Below, piece by piece: positions 1-15,200 of a stretch of 64,000 nucleotides of DNA. Position numbers and translations under genes: made by a program. Every line of letters begins with the position of its first letter. Within the stretch, counting starts at the first letter, position 1. Location: the NCBI RefSeq assembly GCF_000002995.4, contig NW_025062477.1, positions 6,854,649-6,918,648 of the forward strand, given 5' to 3'. Origin of the DNA: Brugia malayi (taxonomy: Eukaryota > Nematoda > Chromadorea > Rhabditida > Onchocercidae). Under the pieces are notes generated by a model. It did not search any database and had not been told where the DNA came from. It saw only the letters and a program-made list of their open reading frames with translations.

Positions 1-3000
1 TTTGCACATTATTATTCCTTGAATCGGTCATTTATTAAGTCGTTTTGTTGTCGAACTGCAATCATTTACATACACTATAAATGAGTGATTTTATCAATTG
101 ATCAGTTATCGTAAAAATTCAAAATGCTATGTTATCACTAGGAAAGATGAAAATTAAATAATTAAACTGCATTTGACTAACCTGCTAATCTATAACAATG
201 GAAGAATAATTTTTTTTTTGAAAGAATACGTATATTCCTTATTTTTTTAGGTCAATTTTTTGTTTTTCTCTTGTTTTTCCTAGTTTTTTTTTTTTTTTTT
301 ATTTTTTTCAAATTAGCCTTTGTTTGAAATTAATCCTGCAAATTTCAAATGTATTTCAAATGTACGACTTCATTTTCAAATGTTTTCCTTCCAAATCAGA
401 AAACACTGGAATACTTTTTTATAGTGGAATCTTAATTTGTTATTTAAGTTGTGTTTTCGCAATTATAATCAATTTTAACCTATTACAATGCTTATTTAGG
501 CATTTTTCTTTCCAGGCGCTTCTAAAACAAGTTTTGAAGCTTGTTACATTTTCCTTGTCTTATTGTTCACTTCGCTCAAATTCATTAATACTTACACACA
601 GTGAATGAGGAGGAAAACTTTTTGGTACGATAAGAAATTTCTGAATGATGATGAAATAGTATTGCTAATATTTTCTAACGCTTAATGATTTTAGAAGTAA
701 TTAATATAAAATCCATTAAATTAATCCTTTCACAATTATTTTCCATCACTTTTTGTCTCCTTTTTCTTCTAGAAACACCAACAATCGAGTTTACTGTGAG
801 CTTAAATAAAAACTTGTTTCGAATAGACAAACACTCATAAAGGAAAGAAATGGTTACTTCAAATATGAAATGACTCATTTTAAAAATTGTGCTCATCAAA
901 AAAGAAAACTTTTGCTTTGTTTTCGAATTGCTATTTTTAAGAGAAAATTACTTTGTTGTGTATTTCAAAATTAAAGGAGAAGATGTAATTAAGAACAGAA
1001 GAAATTATCAAATTTTTCAATTTTTTTTTCTATTTTGTGCAGTGAATTTTAAGACGAATAATTTGTATGACAAAATTGTGATTGTAAAAGGAAAAAATGA
1101 GCTTTAATCTGAGGAGATATTCATTAACTCATATAATCTTGTTTATTAGGGACGATACTTTTGTAAGCTAATGAAATTTTTTTTTTTTAATTTAATAGTA
1201 TTCAAAAGTTAAGGTTAGCAGCCAACAAAGCGAATAAGATTTGTTCCCATCATTAAAGAATGGTTTGCGCCACCGGTGGTTTGATGTTTCAATACATTTA
1301 TAAAATCAATCTTAATGTGATATGTCTTCAGAATATCGAAAACGTGTCACTGTTCTTTTCGCTTTTTTAATTTCGAACCGAAACTATGACATTTTCACTT
1401 TTTTCGAAGTCTTAAATGTTAGACCTTTGAATTTTTTTTTTATTCCTATCCCATACTTCAATGTTTTTCTCTGCTGAATAGTAAAATCAATGAGGTGTAG
1501 AATTATGCGTCATTTCCTCCTGTTCGGTGCACCACAACCGCCCTGTCAGTTCTGTCAAAAATTTCAAATGTCATAGACATTCGAAATAGTTAATATGCAT
1601 GAGTTACTAATTTTGAAAGTGCGAAATATATTTGTTTTCTTTATTTCATCATTAGTCACCTTTAACAATGAATAATGCTACACCAATTATCACTTTATAT
1701 TTCAATACGTGTTATCAGCAAAGATCATTGAAAATATTACGAATTTCGCCTCATCAAAATGCTAGCGTTTTATTTAATTCTGTTCTCGAAAAACGCATGA
1801 ATTTATAATATAATGCAAACGATAGAAATGGAGATAGTTTTTAAAAAAGGAAAGGAAACATACTTTATAGACTTTTATCTTTTCTAATCACTTCTATATT
1901 TTGTAATAAAATCCACAAAAAGAAGGCAGAGTCACTTAAAAATATGTAAACAAACCTGTCCTTGAAGAAATTTGATAAACCCAGTATTGCAAAATGCGAT
2001 ATTTCTATTGGTGAAATAATGATTTGAAGCGATGAACAGAAAATATATTCTAACGGTTCAGTTCTGAACTAGCCATGGTCGGTTTAACATTGAAAAAGAA
2101 TGTTCTATTTCTCATGTTTTCAACCACTTTTACACATCTTCGTTCTTTGACATCTGCACTATACCTGAGAAACCTTAGTGCTTGAAAAAGAAAATAGTAA
2201 ACAGTAATAGCTTAATATTCAACACTACTCAGCATCATTTCTTGATCGTAAGATTGATGTTATGTGGCGTGGAATTTGTTGAAAGTTGTCGAAGTGAGAG
2301 AAAGAAAATATGTTAATAAATGTTCAAAGGATGACCATGAAAAATGAAAATAACCTTAGTAAATTATGTAAAACCTTTAATTTGTTATATAAAAGTTTAA
2401 CGTTGACTAATGTTGACAGTATTACCATCCCATCTATAAAGTGCAATTAGTCACTATGAATCAATGTCGTTCTGTTAAAAATCACACGCTACATTATTTC
2501 TTCATTTTTTTTTATTTTGAATATGCTTCATCTTGAAATTATTATCCATTAATCAACTCTTAATTTTTCCTTTTTCTTTTTGGTTTTTTTGCTTTTTTTT
2601 CTTATTTTTTATTATTATTATTAAAAAGTTCATGGACGGAAAGAAATGAGATAAAAGAATAATTATTGGTTCTTGAAAATAGATTTCCAAACTACAATTC
2701 TTCTTTAGTCTTTCATAAGCACAATTTATTCTAGAATGAATAATACGAATGTGTAATCCACTTCTTTACATATAGATAACTTCTTGGAAAATTACCATAT
2801 TTAATTTTTTTAAAGCATTTCTTCAGGGTTTTAAAACACTCACTGTCAAGTAGATATCCTAAACGATCATATCGTACAATTGTGTTATCATTTATAAGTA
2901 GATTGTTATTTTATAATTTGAACGGTACAATTAATTAATAACTTTTCTTCCTCTTTCACTTATATAATCGTTTCTTATCTTTTTTTGTTACAACAATAGA

Positions 3001-3230
3001 AAGATTACTGTCGTCGAACAAAACAATGGATAAGTAAAATGTTTGATGCTGTAGAGCAATCATAGATTTCATTTCTTTCATCCTTTGTCTTCATTCACAT
3101 ATGGAGAAGAATCACATTTTCTGAAGATTTTCCTTTTTTCTTATTCCAGATTGAAAAAAATTTTGGACCAATAAGAAATTCATTAAAAGAGCAACAGAGG
3201 AATACTGATCAATTTATTTGATCCATCCTT
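1..3230. other. Region with no recognised gene
   Basis: AT-rich sequence with many T and A runs (for example around 280-310 and 2570-2610). Short open frames occur at 324-608 and 889-1107, but they lack plausible splice sites, codon structure or recognisable protein character. I take this as intergenic sequence and the upstream flank of the PTR gene. A second possible trans-splice acceptor lies near 3149, after a pyrimidine stretch. Confidence 0.5.
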
Positions 3231-3233
3231 CAG
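3231..3233 (+). promoter_or_regulatory. Probable SL trans-splice acceptor of the PTR gene
   Basis: A CCTTCAG acceptor lies 43 nt upstream of the first ATG of the PTR gene. In nematodes such an acceptor with no upstream donor-bearing exon usually marks addition of the spliced leader. The short leader between it and the ATG has an in-frame stop, so the coding start at 3277 is favoured. Confidence 0.45.
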
Positions 3234-3276
3234 ATTGGAGACAAAATTAGCACTTGCTTACTTTTATAATTAACCA

Positions 3277-6200
3277 ATGCATTTATCCTCTTTTTATTCA
3301 TTTTCTACTGAACCTGGAAGTCAAACACGTCTTGTTCAATTTGTTAATCTTCTACATAGACGTTGGTCGTACTTCATAGCAGATCATGTCAGTGGCGCAA
3401 TTATTATTTCAGTTTTGGTATCTATTGTATGTGCCACCAAAGTTGTCACTACGCCGTTAGTTTTTTTCTTTGTTAATTTCGGATACAAATAATTGAGTCT
3501 TAAATTTAAATCTCTTATTAATTAATAATTACTTTTAAGTGTTCAGTTAAATTTAGCTTATTCTGCTTCTGTTTTATTCTTCGATAGTGATAGATAACAA
3601 AAAGTTGAAACAACGTTAATGCATTTTGAATATAAATATCTTAAGAAAAAAGAAAAGTCTTAAGGATAATTAGTTTTGCTATATTCAAGAATGTTACATT
3701 AAAATTTGAGTATATTTTGAAGTATTTCAATTGAAAGAGAATGATATTTTGCTCAATAGTTTGCAATTCACTAAGATCATAAAATAAATTTTTGAAGGTA
3801 TTCCTCAAAATTGCAGTTTTAAAAATGATCTAATGGGTTTCATACCATACGGGGCACGCTCACGTGAAGAATACGCAGTACAAGAAGAATTCACTAATCA
3901 TAGCGGTAAAGGAATCCTTTTGATGGCTCTTATCGTTGCCAAAGATAGTGGCTCAACGCTGAAAGCGGAAATACTGAAAGAAGCTGTTGAAGTAAGAGCA
4001 AAGAAAGTTATGAACGTAAATCAAATTACGCAAAATCGCAATAACGACAGGAGACCTTCCTACCATCATAGAATTTTGAATTTCAGACACCTGCCAATGC
4101 TTTTTTTATTTTCATCGGATTGTATTAAATTACTGTACTTCTAGAAGAAGACTTTGGCACTTTTCCTTTACATCATCGAAGAAACTAGTCAGTCGTTGGA
4201 AATGTCATTTTCAGGTGGATGAATTGATTTCGAATAATTTTACAATATACAATCATATTCTTGGTAGAGCAGAGTCTTTCAATGAATTTTGTCGTAATTT
4301 CTGTTTGTTCAATCTTCCGCTGCAACAATTTTATGTAACATTTTTTTTTTAAATTGTGAATATAATTTTGGAAATTACTGATCCAAAACAATATTTCTGT
4401 TTTTTTTTTCCGCTAGGATAGAAGATTAAATTTATATCTATTAAGCATTCCTATAACAATAATAATTGAACTAGCAATCGACATCCCTAAATTAGAGTTT
4501 TTTGTTTTCATGCATTTAAAAACCATTTAATCTATATGTTGGATTTGAACTGTTTAATGGAAAAATATGACAATCCTTGTCGCTAGATCTCTTTTATCTT
4601 TATTCCAGTTTGATAATACTGGACTGATTATAGCTTTTTCCTGATTTTTAGCTAAGCCACTACATCAAATTTTGAAAGATAATTAATCTTTGGATTTTGA
4701 ATGGAACTAATGTGAAAGACGATGATAAGAAATATTATAAAATCTGAGGCTTTAAATCCAGTGAGTGGACTTTTTTAAATTATACCAGTTTAACTATATC
4801 GGAATGAAACTCGATATAGCTTACTCGATATACTCGATATAGCTACTGAAATAAAGTTCTAGAAAAAAACAGTGATGCTTTATAGAATGGTTTTGAAGTA
4901 CAGCTGGAACGATTCCGAGCTCATCAACCATTAAACGACCGAATTTCTTTGAATTATCCCATTTCCAAAATGTACGGGCATGCTTTTAACATACAGGTAC
5001 TGAATATATATATATATATATATATATATAACCTTTAATTCTGAATTAGATATCTGATTATAGTGTAGAAGTGGTAACTACTGGGTTATGTTGGAATACA
5101 CAGAAAATGTATTTCAAATCAGGAAAACGTTATTATTTTTTAACCATTGAAATTATACGATTCGAAAATCTGATTATTTAATAAATTCATTGGGAAGATT
5201 GCACCACTAGGTTATTTAAAAGAGTTTATGTAATATCAGTGAATAAGCGGATGATTTTGATTATAAACCAACATTTTAGAATTTTGGATCTTTTCAGATG
5301 ATTACCATTCCAGATGAATTTTAATGGAATAGAATTAAAAAACGACACGCTAATAATGGATAATAAGATAAATAGTTCAGTTACGGAAACTACGAATTAT
5401 GCTCCTTTCATCACAAATATGGTATCGGCAAAGATGATCAAACTTGTGTATCGCGGGGAACGAGTGGGTGATTGGACAGTAAAGCAAACCCGACAGTATG
5501 AATTGGGCATCGTTCGTTACTTCCAACAGTAAGTTTGCTCCTTTGATCATCCCTGTCTAACACTATTGTAGAAAAATCACAGCGGATGAGATGCTCAGGA
5601 AATATGGAGACGAAGTAGTAAGTAAATACAAAGACCGTATCTATTGCGTCAACCTTAGCTACTTCAATTTCTTTCACCTGGACAGCTATATAATCATTAT
5701 AGAGTGACCAAGCTGATTGTGTTTCATTCCACGGCAATCAACCGACTGATGTGCACCACAATATTTTATGTATTCAGAACATCTGACAGACATTTGAAGT
5801 CCTAGAAATGTGTCTTTTTCAAGTTTTGATCTCGTGTCACCTTATCAATTCCTATACATTTGTCTACACAAACTTTTTTTTCGAATTATATTGTTGGCCC
5901 CGTAATATTTTCTCCAGACTTATACCAAAAAAAAAGACCTAAACAAAAAACGTAAATATAACTCTGCTTCTTGACAGAAAAAATTAGAAAAAGTGAAACT
6001 GATTAAAATAATTATTTGAACTTGAACTTCTACAACAAGTTGAACTATGAAAAAATATCAATAGTGATAATAATATCATTCTCAAGTAGTCCAAATAAGC
6101 TAAGCTATATTTATCACTTTTTTTAGTCTGAGTTACACGCATAATAACTGCTGAAAAGTTTAATTGAAATATTGCCATCTACACTACATACTACTGCAAA

Positions 6201-9200
6201 GCCTTTCATTAAGCGAAAAACTTATTAGCGATATACGAAATACATGCAGCTTTTTTCTTCAAAAAGACGAAGAAGCATTGAATGTCAAGCTAATACCATT
6301 GGCAGCAATGTCAAAGTAAGTTTTCATAGTAAACAGAGATGTTAACAAATTTGAAATTGGCTTGCGCATCTTTCGTGCAAAACTGAACACAGATTTTATG
6401 TTGGTCAAAGCAGCACGCGTGCTTTATGCATTACGAATCAAATTTGCTGAATAAAAAATTTTTTTCAATTGGATATATCCAGCAACAGATTTCATTTCAA
6501 CTAAAAAACTACAAATATTTCGATTTGCAATTTCCGCTGCTCATTTTACTGAAGCAAGACACTTGGCTTAATTTTTAGTGGCCTTCATTGAATTGGCCTC
6601 AATATTTTAAAGATCCTAGTAGCAATAGAAAAGTCAAAGGTCACAATACTAATGTCATTTTTTCAAAAGATGTCATTCAGAGTTCCTTCATTTAACATCC
6701 ACTGCAAATTGTCATCTTCTAGAGACTGTAAAAAAAACATGTAAATCATTATTAAATTGACATTGAAACAAAGTTGTTGCCACAATATATTAAGAGGCAA
6801 AGAAATATCATTTGAATTAATGGGAAGGAATAACTTTTTGAAAGTTATGATATAAAAAAAGTTATTTAATTTTAGTGATTATAAGCCAAAGCACATTCGT
6901 GTATTGATGGTATCGTTTGATTACATTGATTATGAGATATCTCGTGCTGGTCTAAGTATATTACCGTATTTGGTTGTTGGTTTTTGTATTATGTTCATTT
7001 GCTCAGCAATATCAACAACAGTCAGCGCCATATATATGCAACAAATGAGCATTTATAAGGTTTGGTAATAGAAGAAATTTTCCAAATGTATGGATATATA
7101 GTAGGTGTAGTGAATATAGTAATAAAATCCTTATCAGTCTTGATAGAACTTATCAATCATGAGTAAAAGATAAGGGATTTTAAGGAAAAGCACTTTAATA
7201 CAGCGATTTGATTGAGGAAATGACTCCAATATATTAAAAGAACCCAGTGTGAACAAGAATCAGGATTTTCCATATAGTACTGGAAGGCATGCTTACCACT
7301 TGTTTAGTTTTTTAGATCTATTTAGCTCTCTTTGCCTGTATTTGTCCTCTGATGGCCAATGCAACAGCAATCGGATTACTATTAACCGTCGGAGTACGGT
7401 ATGATGCTATCCTATCTGTAACACCACTTCTTACGCTTGCTATTGGTAAGATCACGCTTTCGAATATTTATTGTTCTGAAGTAGCGGAAATGTCTTAATT
7501 CAGCGCAGTTATTCCATAGAGTATATCATCTGTGTAATTCTGTTTCATTTATTTATTTACATTTTTTTTAAATTTAAAAATTCAAATGCAATGATTGAAT
7601 TCTTTTGCCGGAAGTTTATTTTGCAGGTGTTGACGATGCCTATTTGATGATACACGCATGGCAACGTGTCACGAGAGAATGTATTTTACATCCTGTCAAG
7701 GACGATTGCGTTCCATATCGTCTTGCACTGGTTACCAACAATCTTTTATAGAGCAGTTGGCTGACCTTTTTTGAATAGAGGAAATATCATGAAATGCAAA
7801 GAAGATTACCTGTTCATTAATTCTAGGTAAATATATCAAATATTTCAGGTATTAGAAGAAACGGGGCCTGCTATCTTAATATCAGCCTTGACGAATATTC
7901 TGGCTGATGTAGTTGGTTCTGTTAGTGGTTCACCTTCCATTACGGTATTATGCTTTGGCAATATGTCATCCATTTTCATGGATTATGTTTATCAGGTCAG
8001 TTCACTTTGCTTTTCACTGTGATTTATCAGAGATAGCACATATTAAAGAAATCTCCAAGAATTTCATTTTACTATGGTATTTTTGATTTTATTTTCGTTT
8101 CCACAGCTTCTTTTTATTTATGAAAGCTAACCGCTCATTTGTTTGTTTATTCTTTGAATTTATATATTGCTTTCAAAGTGGTAATAATTTTGTTTGTGTA
8201 AGGAATACAGGGAAAAGATTATTTGTGACAAAGGAAAAATTGGAAACTATTGAGGACTTCTAATTAATTCTATAAAATCTTTTATTCAATATACATTACC
8301 GCACCCTTCCTTAAATTGTAAACAATTTAGGTTGGAATTTGCCGAGCAAAACTCATTTAACAATAGCTCATAATATATTTGATAAATAACCAAAATTTTC
8401 TGCAGTGAGTATTCTCTGATTTTTCCAGTTAACATTTTATTCGGCAATAATGTGTGTTGCGGGACATTTTGAAATGAAAATGGCAGCGGAACAACAAAAT
8501 ACTCATTTAATCAAAATTGACAACGAGAAAAAAGGCACAATAATAAATTATGACACAAAGGTGAAGTTTTCGCCATCGATCACATACATCTATTTGAATA
8601 CGGAATAAGAAGAGTGGAGGTAAAGGTCACAAGGAGGTCAGAGGTTGATTAGAATTAGCATAATATGTTGTGTTAACTTTAACAACTTTTGCACCGCTTA
8701 ACCTATCCACTTACTTTTTCTACTTCTTTTTCCTGTCACAAAATAGAAACATTGGAAAAACACTTCCAAACTTACTCTTTTGAAAAAATGACCGTTCACT
8801 GTATGTTGAAAGTGTTTTTTTAGAACTCACAAGATTTCCGTGAACGCGCAAAGAACATTTGTACTTTTATACTTGATGATTACGTCACATTGGTCACTAA
8901 CAAAGTTTTTGCTGTCGGTGTATTTTGTTCATGGGTTCTTCTCATCATAATCTCAATTTTTGTATGTTTTAAATATTCAGTTATGAGGACCTTTTTCGAC
9001 AAAGATGAACAATTTTGCTTTGAATCTTTTTGTTTTCCTTTTCTGCTAGCGAAATTTAATTAAACTTTTACCGCACAAATATGTAACGAAACATTGTTCA
9101 ATTTATAAAATACTTTTTAATTTTTTATTTTTCAGGGAATAACTCAAATAAAAATTGAATTAACATCTGAAAAACTATTTCCATTGGATTCACCACTTAT

Positions 9201-12200
9201 TGAGGTTTCTTTTCAATCCGAAATTTGTAAAAAGACTGAGCATTCAAAAGACTATGAATTTATCAATCGTAAAATAGCAGCTTCAGTTCTAATACAAATA
9301 AATTACATGGTGACCGCCAGTAGTCAAGTTAATTACACTTGGAAAACTGTTCCGCAACCAGCAGTGCATCATATTGACTGCTCACGCAAAACGTAGATTT
9401 GTGTCACTGCATGCATGCACGTCTGTTGAAATGGCAAGTGACTGCGTTAATTTGAAAAATTCAACGCTTTTTGTTCAGTTGAACGATCTTTTGCAATGGT
9501 ATCAGATACCTGAGCATACTATGCCACAATTTTATGTAAACAACCCTGGAAATCTATCAAATATGTATCGTTTTCAACGTCTTAATCAGATGATTTATGA
9601 ATTGGAACACATGAATGGTTCGTGGGGCGCACAGAGTACCAATTATTTCATTCGCGATTTCATTGATTTCGAGAAACAATGGAATGAAGCAGATTACAAC
9701 AATGGTTTGTTCCATCATCAATGATCAATGAGGTGCAGTTATATTATGTCAGGATTGATTCTCTCCTGTAACAGCAAACGAGATGCAATCCTGCATGTAT
9801 GTGTGTGTGCAGTGTGTACGTGTGAGTGCGCACCATTTCCATGCCGCGCAGTTGTCCACATGCGAACAGTGAGTGAAATTTCTGCAGCATCCGCACATTA
9901 TTATCAGACTCTTATGTACTGTGATTTTTAGTGTACATTAGCATATTTCATTTTCAACAACAGAATCGTTTTTTGGTGTATAATCTTAAATTTTAAGCTT
10001 TATTCATTTGGACATAAGATTTCAGATTCATTAAATGGTTCCATTTTACTGAGAGAAGATGATTTGCCGATATTTTTAGACTGGCCCGAATATCAGAGAT
10101 GGCGCGGTTTTTTGATTCTCGACGAAACAACGTAATTTCTCTTTAAATTTCACTTTTAATTTTTAATAAGCTTATTTTATTTAGGCATAGTTTGTAACTG
10201 TTTCTTTAATTTTTTAGTTGGTTTTCAGACAAACCCGAATCTAATGTAGAATTTCCAAAATTTTTTATGTATTCAAAACTTTTTACATAATTTGTTAATC
10301 ATTTCATTACATAATGTATGAAAAGTCTTGTTGGACATTAGTTGCGAAGATGACCTTATTCCGAAGTCAGACTGTTGTTTATTGTGTTCCTTTCATTGTA
10401 CCTCAGCGTACTTCACTTTCAAAAACAAAATACGTTCTATGCCTGAGTCATGGCAAAAAAATGAAATTGGCCAAATTCAGCATTGGTTTTTCTAAAATAG
10501 AATGAATTTCAAGCTATTATGCTTAATTTGAAACTTATTTACAGTGGTCACCTGTTAAGATTCTTCTTTACAACCGCGTATTATGGCGAAAATTTGAAGG
10601 ACTGGCCGCAAAGGGGTGTCCTGCTGAATAAATGGCGCGATATTATAGATAAGTACAGGTTTGTAGCGATACTCAAAAACTGAGGAACAGATGTCGTTCC
10701 TATACTTGATGAGATTTGAAATCTGTCGTATTTAATCCAAGTTATGAAGAAATGGAGCAATTCCTGATTAAAATTGTATGGTTAAAATATTCTTGACGAT
10801 TTCTTGATCTTGATAAGGCTATTTGGTGACCAGCTTAAAAGACAACTGACAATTGATTATCTTTATAATGATAAAACTATGTGGTAACAAGAAGTGATAG
10901 TAATAATAAGAATACTATGATAATGAAATAAAACAATGCAATGAATGAAGAAGTTTCATCTTCCAGGGAATTCAACGTAACTGTTTTCATGGACGATGCA
11001 ATATTCTTAGATTTGATTGATAATATGACAACAGATGCATGGCAATCAGCGCTTGGCATATTACTTTGTATGGCATTCATTTCTTTCATCTTTTTATACG
11101 ATATATTCACAGTGGCTGTTGTATCTGTTGCTATCGTTTCCATTATGACTGGTCTGTTATTAATCGAAAAGTTTCTAAATTTATATAAATTTAAAACTTA
11201 ACAAAAATTCCACTTTTTCTTATTTGACTTTTAAAAACTTCAAAACAACTCGTTATTTTACTTAATTGAGTAGGTTATATATGCGATATTTGTCAGTAAG
11301 TTTTGCGCAGTTGTCAAATTAGCAGAAAAGTTTTCTTTTAAAGGCATAGTTGGAATACTAACTCTAATGGGTCTTAATCTGGAACCAATCATGATGGCTG
11401 CGATGTTAATTTCAATGGGTTTTAGTGTTGATATACCAGCTCATGTGGCTTATCACTATAACAGCAACGGTAAGACTTTGCTATGTTATTACGATAGCTT
11501 CACTCTATCGCATAAAATATTGCATGATTGGACGCAAGATGGACTAAGGCTTAGACAATAAATGAATGGGATTAGCAAAACGAAGGAAGACCAAAATTTC
11601 TTAATTTCTCGGGAGTTTTAATTTTATTTAGAGTGTTGATAGTAAACTTTTCTCAGGAATAACCACCAATCGACAACTAGCAGTAAAGGACAAGTTGCGG
11701 ATATGTTTTGCATCAGTTGCACTTCCTGCATTGCAAGCATCGATAAGCACAAGTTTGTGCTTGTTTGGTCTTTTCTTTAAAGAGCTGTATATAGCACAGG
11801 TGTGTTTTCTCTTTCTTTCTTTTTTTTTTTCTTCATGAGTTTTTGATTTAAGTGGACAATGACATTTCAATTTATTGAGATACTTTTTTTTTTAAAAAAA
11901 TGAACAGATAGTTCTGATAATTATTCTTTAGAAACAAAATATCAATATTTCTCTTGATTTAATTTTTCAGTCAATGTATCGTACAAGCCGATACTGAAAA
12001 CTTTTTACAGTTTAACCCTTAAAAGTCGCCTAATACACTTGAAATGTAATATTGTTCTAATTTCAGGTGTTTGTGAAAACGATGTTGCTGTGCATTTTTC
12101 TATGCGTTTTTCACGGTTTGCTTATCATTCCATGTATGCTTGTACTTACTGATCTAGTAATGCAGTTTTGTAGAAGGTTGCGAAGACATGAAATAATCTC

Positions 12201-12222
12201 CCCTGCTGTTTTCTCCTCATAA
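3277..12222 (+). CDS. Patched-related (PTR family) sterol-sensing-domain membrane protein, 21 exons
   Basis: Predicted exons: 3277-3455, 3817-3991, 4215-4334, 4904-4996, 5314-5528, 5572-5621, 6267-6315, 6876-7059, 7316-7445, 7627-7730, 7849-7995, 8429-8560, 8824-8961, 9136-9204, 9479-9704, 10026-10131, 10545-10658, 10967-11151, 11344-11469, 11657-11799, 12067-12222. All junctions keep phase and give 946 aa, the usual PTR length. The order is: TM1 (about residues 38-60), extracellular loop with PYGARSR and a FCRNFC-like Cys pair, sterol-sensing domain (about 310-500), second loop with FVNNPGNL-like FYVNNPGNL, then TM7-12. Both RND-type acidic motifs are present: GVDDAY at about 399 and GFSVD at about 831. 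The family is known from C. elegans ptr genes, which act in moulting, cuticle and lipid or sterol handling; the exact paralogue cannot be assigned here. The donor of exon 10 (GTTACC) is weak and the donor of exon 6 is chosen by phase. Confidence 0.93.
5004..5030. repeat. (TA)n microsatellite
   Basis: About 13 TA units in the intron directly after PTR exon 4. Confidence 0.9.
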
Positions 12223-15200
12223 TATCAAATTTTAAATATTTAAAAGAAAATTACTTGAGATAAACATTTGCTTCTCTAATGAGTTTGAAATTAAATGTTT
12301 TTTTAATTAACTTACAGGATCTATAGATTGCAAAAAACCTTAAACTCTGAATATTTATAGTGTTATAAATAATACTACAAATATTTCAAGTATAAATGTT
12401 TATCAATCAAGATAATCATGAAAGAGAGATTTTACAACCATCATCATACCAAATTATATAAAAAATATTTCAGTTGTTTTTTTCTTTTTTAAATTAATAA
12501 GATTTGTTCAGTTAATTTTCTGAATCGTATATAAAAAGAAATCCAAAAAAAAATAATGGGAAACATTTATTTTCACATGATGTTCTGTGGAATAGATCCA
12601 GAAGTTCTACTGGATTTAATCAGATTAAACTTAACTGAACTAGCTAGTTGTAATATTTCTTCGGCAAAAGTGCCGAGTATGTTGTTACAGCATTCCATAA
12701 AATTTAATAGTTTTTTAAATGTTGATTGGCAGAAGTTATATTTGTCTTAATGGCATAGACTTTTCTATTCAGGAAACCTAAAATCAATTTAATTTCAATT
12801 AGAAATCACTGATTTAAAAAACAAATGTTGCAACGAAGGGCACATAAATGTATATTTTTTATGAGATACGTGAAATGACTGCTAGTATTAGAATAAAAAT
12901 ACGATATAAATTATTAGATTTTTCAAAATTTTGTCTTTTCTTTGTAGAAATAAAATGCTTACACGTAATCTTTGTGGTGTTGTTAGTTTGGAAAGCAAAT
13001 GAATATATGAGTAATGGGAAATTTTTCTTATGCAGAGCGATTTTAATAAAAAATATGTAGTAGCGATCCTCAGGAAGATGGATTCTCTGTTATTGCGATT
13101 TCTTCTAAATGGTGAAATATGACATGTGGTTGAAGGGTGAAATGTGCTTTTCTATCAGGGGAATGATTATCTAGTTTTATACATTATTTCTAATGATTTC
13201 GAAGTTCTACAAATTTCTTAAAGTTAATTTATAATAAATGATTGAAAAGTTATTTATTTGAAACAAATGAGATAAAAATCATCACTATGTATAATTACTG
13301 CTACTTCAAAAAAGCTTTATACATTGGCTGAAAGATGAATTTGCTGTAATTCCAGATAAATAGATCTACCATCATGCAAATTTATATAAACGAGTATTTT
13401 ATTAAACTTGAATCGCAAATATGAGTGGCGTTCTTGTTATTGTTAGTTATTTATGTGAAGAGTACTAGATGATTATCGTTTAAGAATAACTTTAAATCTT
13501 TTTTGTTGTGTGTTAGAAGGACGATACTAGGCCGATACTAGGCAGAAAATTAATAATAATCTGCTTTAACATCAAGACAACTACTGTCAAAATCATTTCG
13601 GCGTCGGGAACATTAACATTGCCTGTTGAAATTTTGATGAAATCATGCTTTTGCTGTAATTTGTTTGTATTATTATATAGATAAATGTCATGGACACTTC
13701 AGCATTCAGTTGTTATATCAATTCTTACTTAAATCAAAGCTTGTGATGGCACCAATTTGTTTTGAACTACCTGTTACAGTATAATAAGATGAAATGTTGG
13801 AGTGTTTTTCCTACGGTAATTCATTTGAGTGAAAGACTTGCTGGCTTCATTCATTAGATTACTTTTTTAAAGGATTTTTTGAATTGAGAGGGCTTTAAAT
13901 CACTGATGGAAATATTGCAAGACTGGATGAGTGCGAGTACAGCAATATAACTTTGTCTGATATTTGCTTATTCTTGTTAAAATGGTCAGATTTAGATTTC
14001 TTTTATGTAGGCTTGAAAACATTCGGATGAAAAAATATTACTTATTTTAGTGATACTAGATCAAATAAGTCGGTAGTTAACTTATGCGTTAGATAAAAAT
14101 GGAAGTGCACGGTGAATCCTTCAGGAACAATTTCACTTTCTTTTTTCATTGACAATAATTACTCACCATTTTCCTAATATCACCAAATCTTCACACATAA
14201 TTAATTATCGCAAAGAAAGGAGACAGCGAATCATTGCTGAGCTGACCATAACCATTAATTCAGAGATAAGATTCGATTTAACCAATTGATTGGGATTCGT
14301 AAGCAAGCATTACATTCTAGATCATTCATAAGTAGCATCACCAGTTTATCAAAACTACTCCCTTATGTGTACTACTGATTTGCTTGAAAGATTTGCAACT
14401 CTTATCTGTCACAAAAACTCATTTTCTTCTTATTAATGTCTCAATCAACAAGGAAACAAAGAAATTTTTTTATGAAAATCTTTGGAAAATAGCTTAGCCT
14501 ATTGGTATCATTAAAAATTAAAGTTAAGATTAATTTGCATATTTGCTAATACATATACATATATAATTACTTTGCAATAGAAAATTCTTTTTTAAATAAT
14601 AATAAAGTAATGCAATAAGTAATGCACAACTTTCACTTCTTTAGTATATAATTAAGCTAATTAGATGTTAAAATACTTGCATGTAATAGTTCACACAGAC
14701 TTGATATTTAAATTCGTCACAAATCTGCATCAAAAGATCTAAAAACCTCTTTTATCTGCTGATAGTTGTTGATGTTAGTGTTCAGATTATTCACTGATTC
14801 CCTGTGGCTAAACTGTGACATAAAATCAGGTAGCATCTGAATGAAAACTGATGTAAAAAGTAGCAAAAGTCTGCAAACAAATTTTGAAAACAATCCTCCA
14901 TCTCATTATTTTACAGTTTAATGAAAGAATATTGCGAGAATTTCTTTTTTGTCATAGTACTATTACCTTTTCATAGTTTTTTTAATGAACGTTTCCCTTA
15001 TGTTTCCTTATGTTTAGTAGACAAACTTATGAATGCACATCAAATGGAAAATTCGAGCAACATGTATTACTGCAGCAAACCAACCGGATATCAGATCTCG
15101 AAGGAATGGACGAACAAAAAGCTTCAAACATGTCTGAAAGACGTTACATGAAATGTTGACAGATCAGATTTTAGTAAAGCACACCACTTAAATTTAAATT

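Noticed and set aside
324..608. 94-codon + strand frame near the left edge
   Set aside because: Composition-driven hydrophobic frame with no splice sites or recognisable family.
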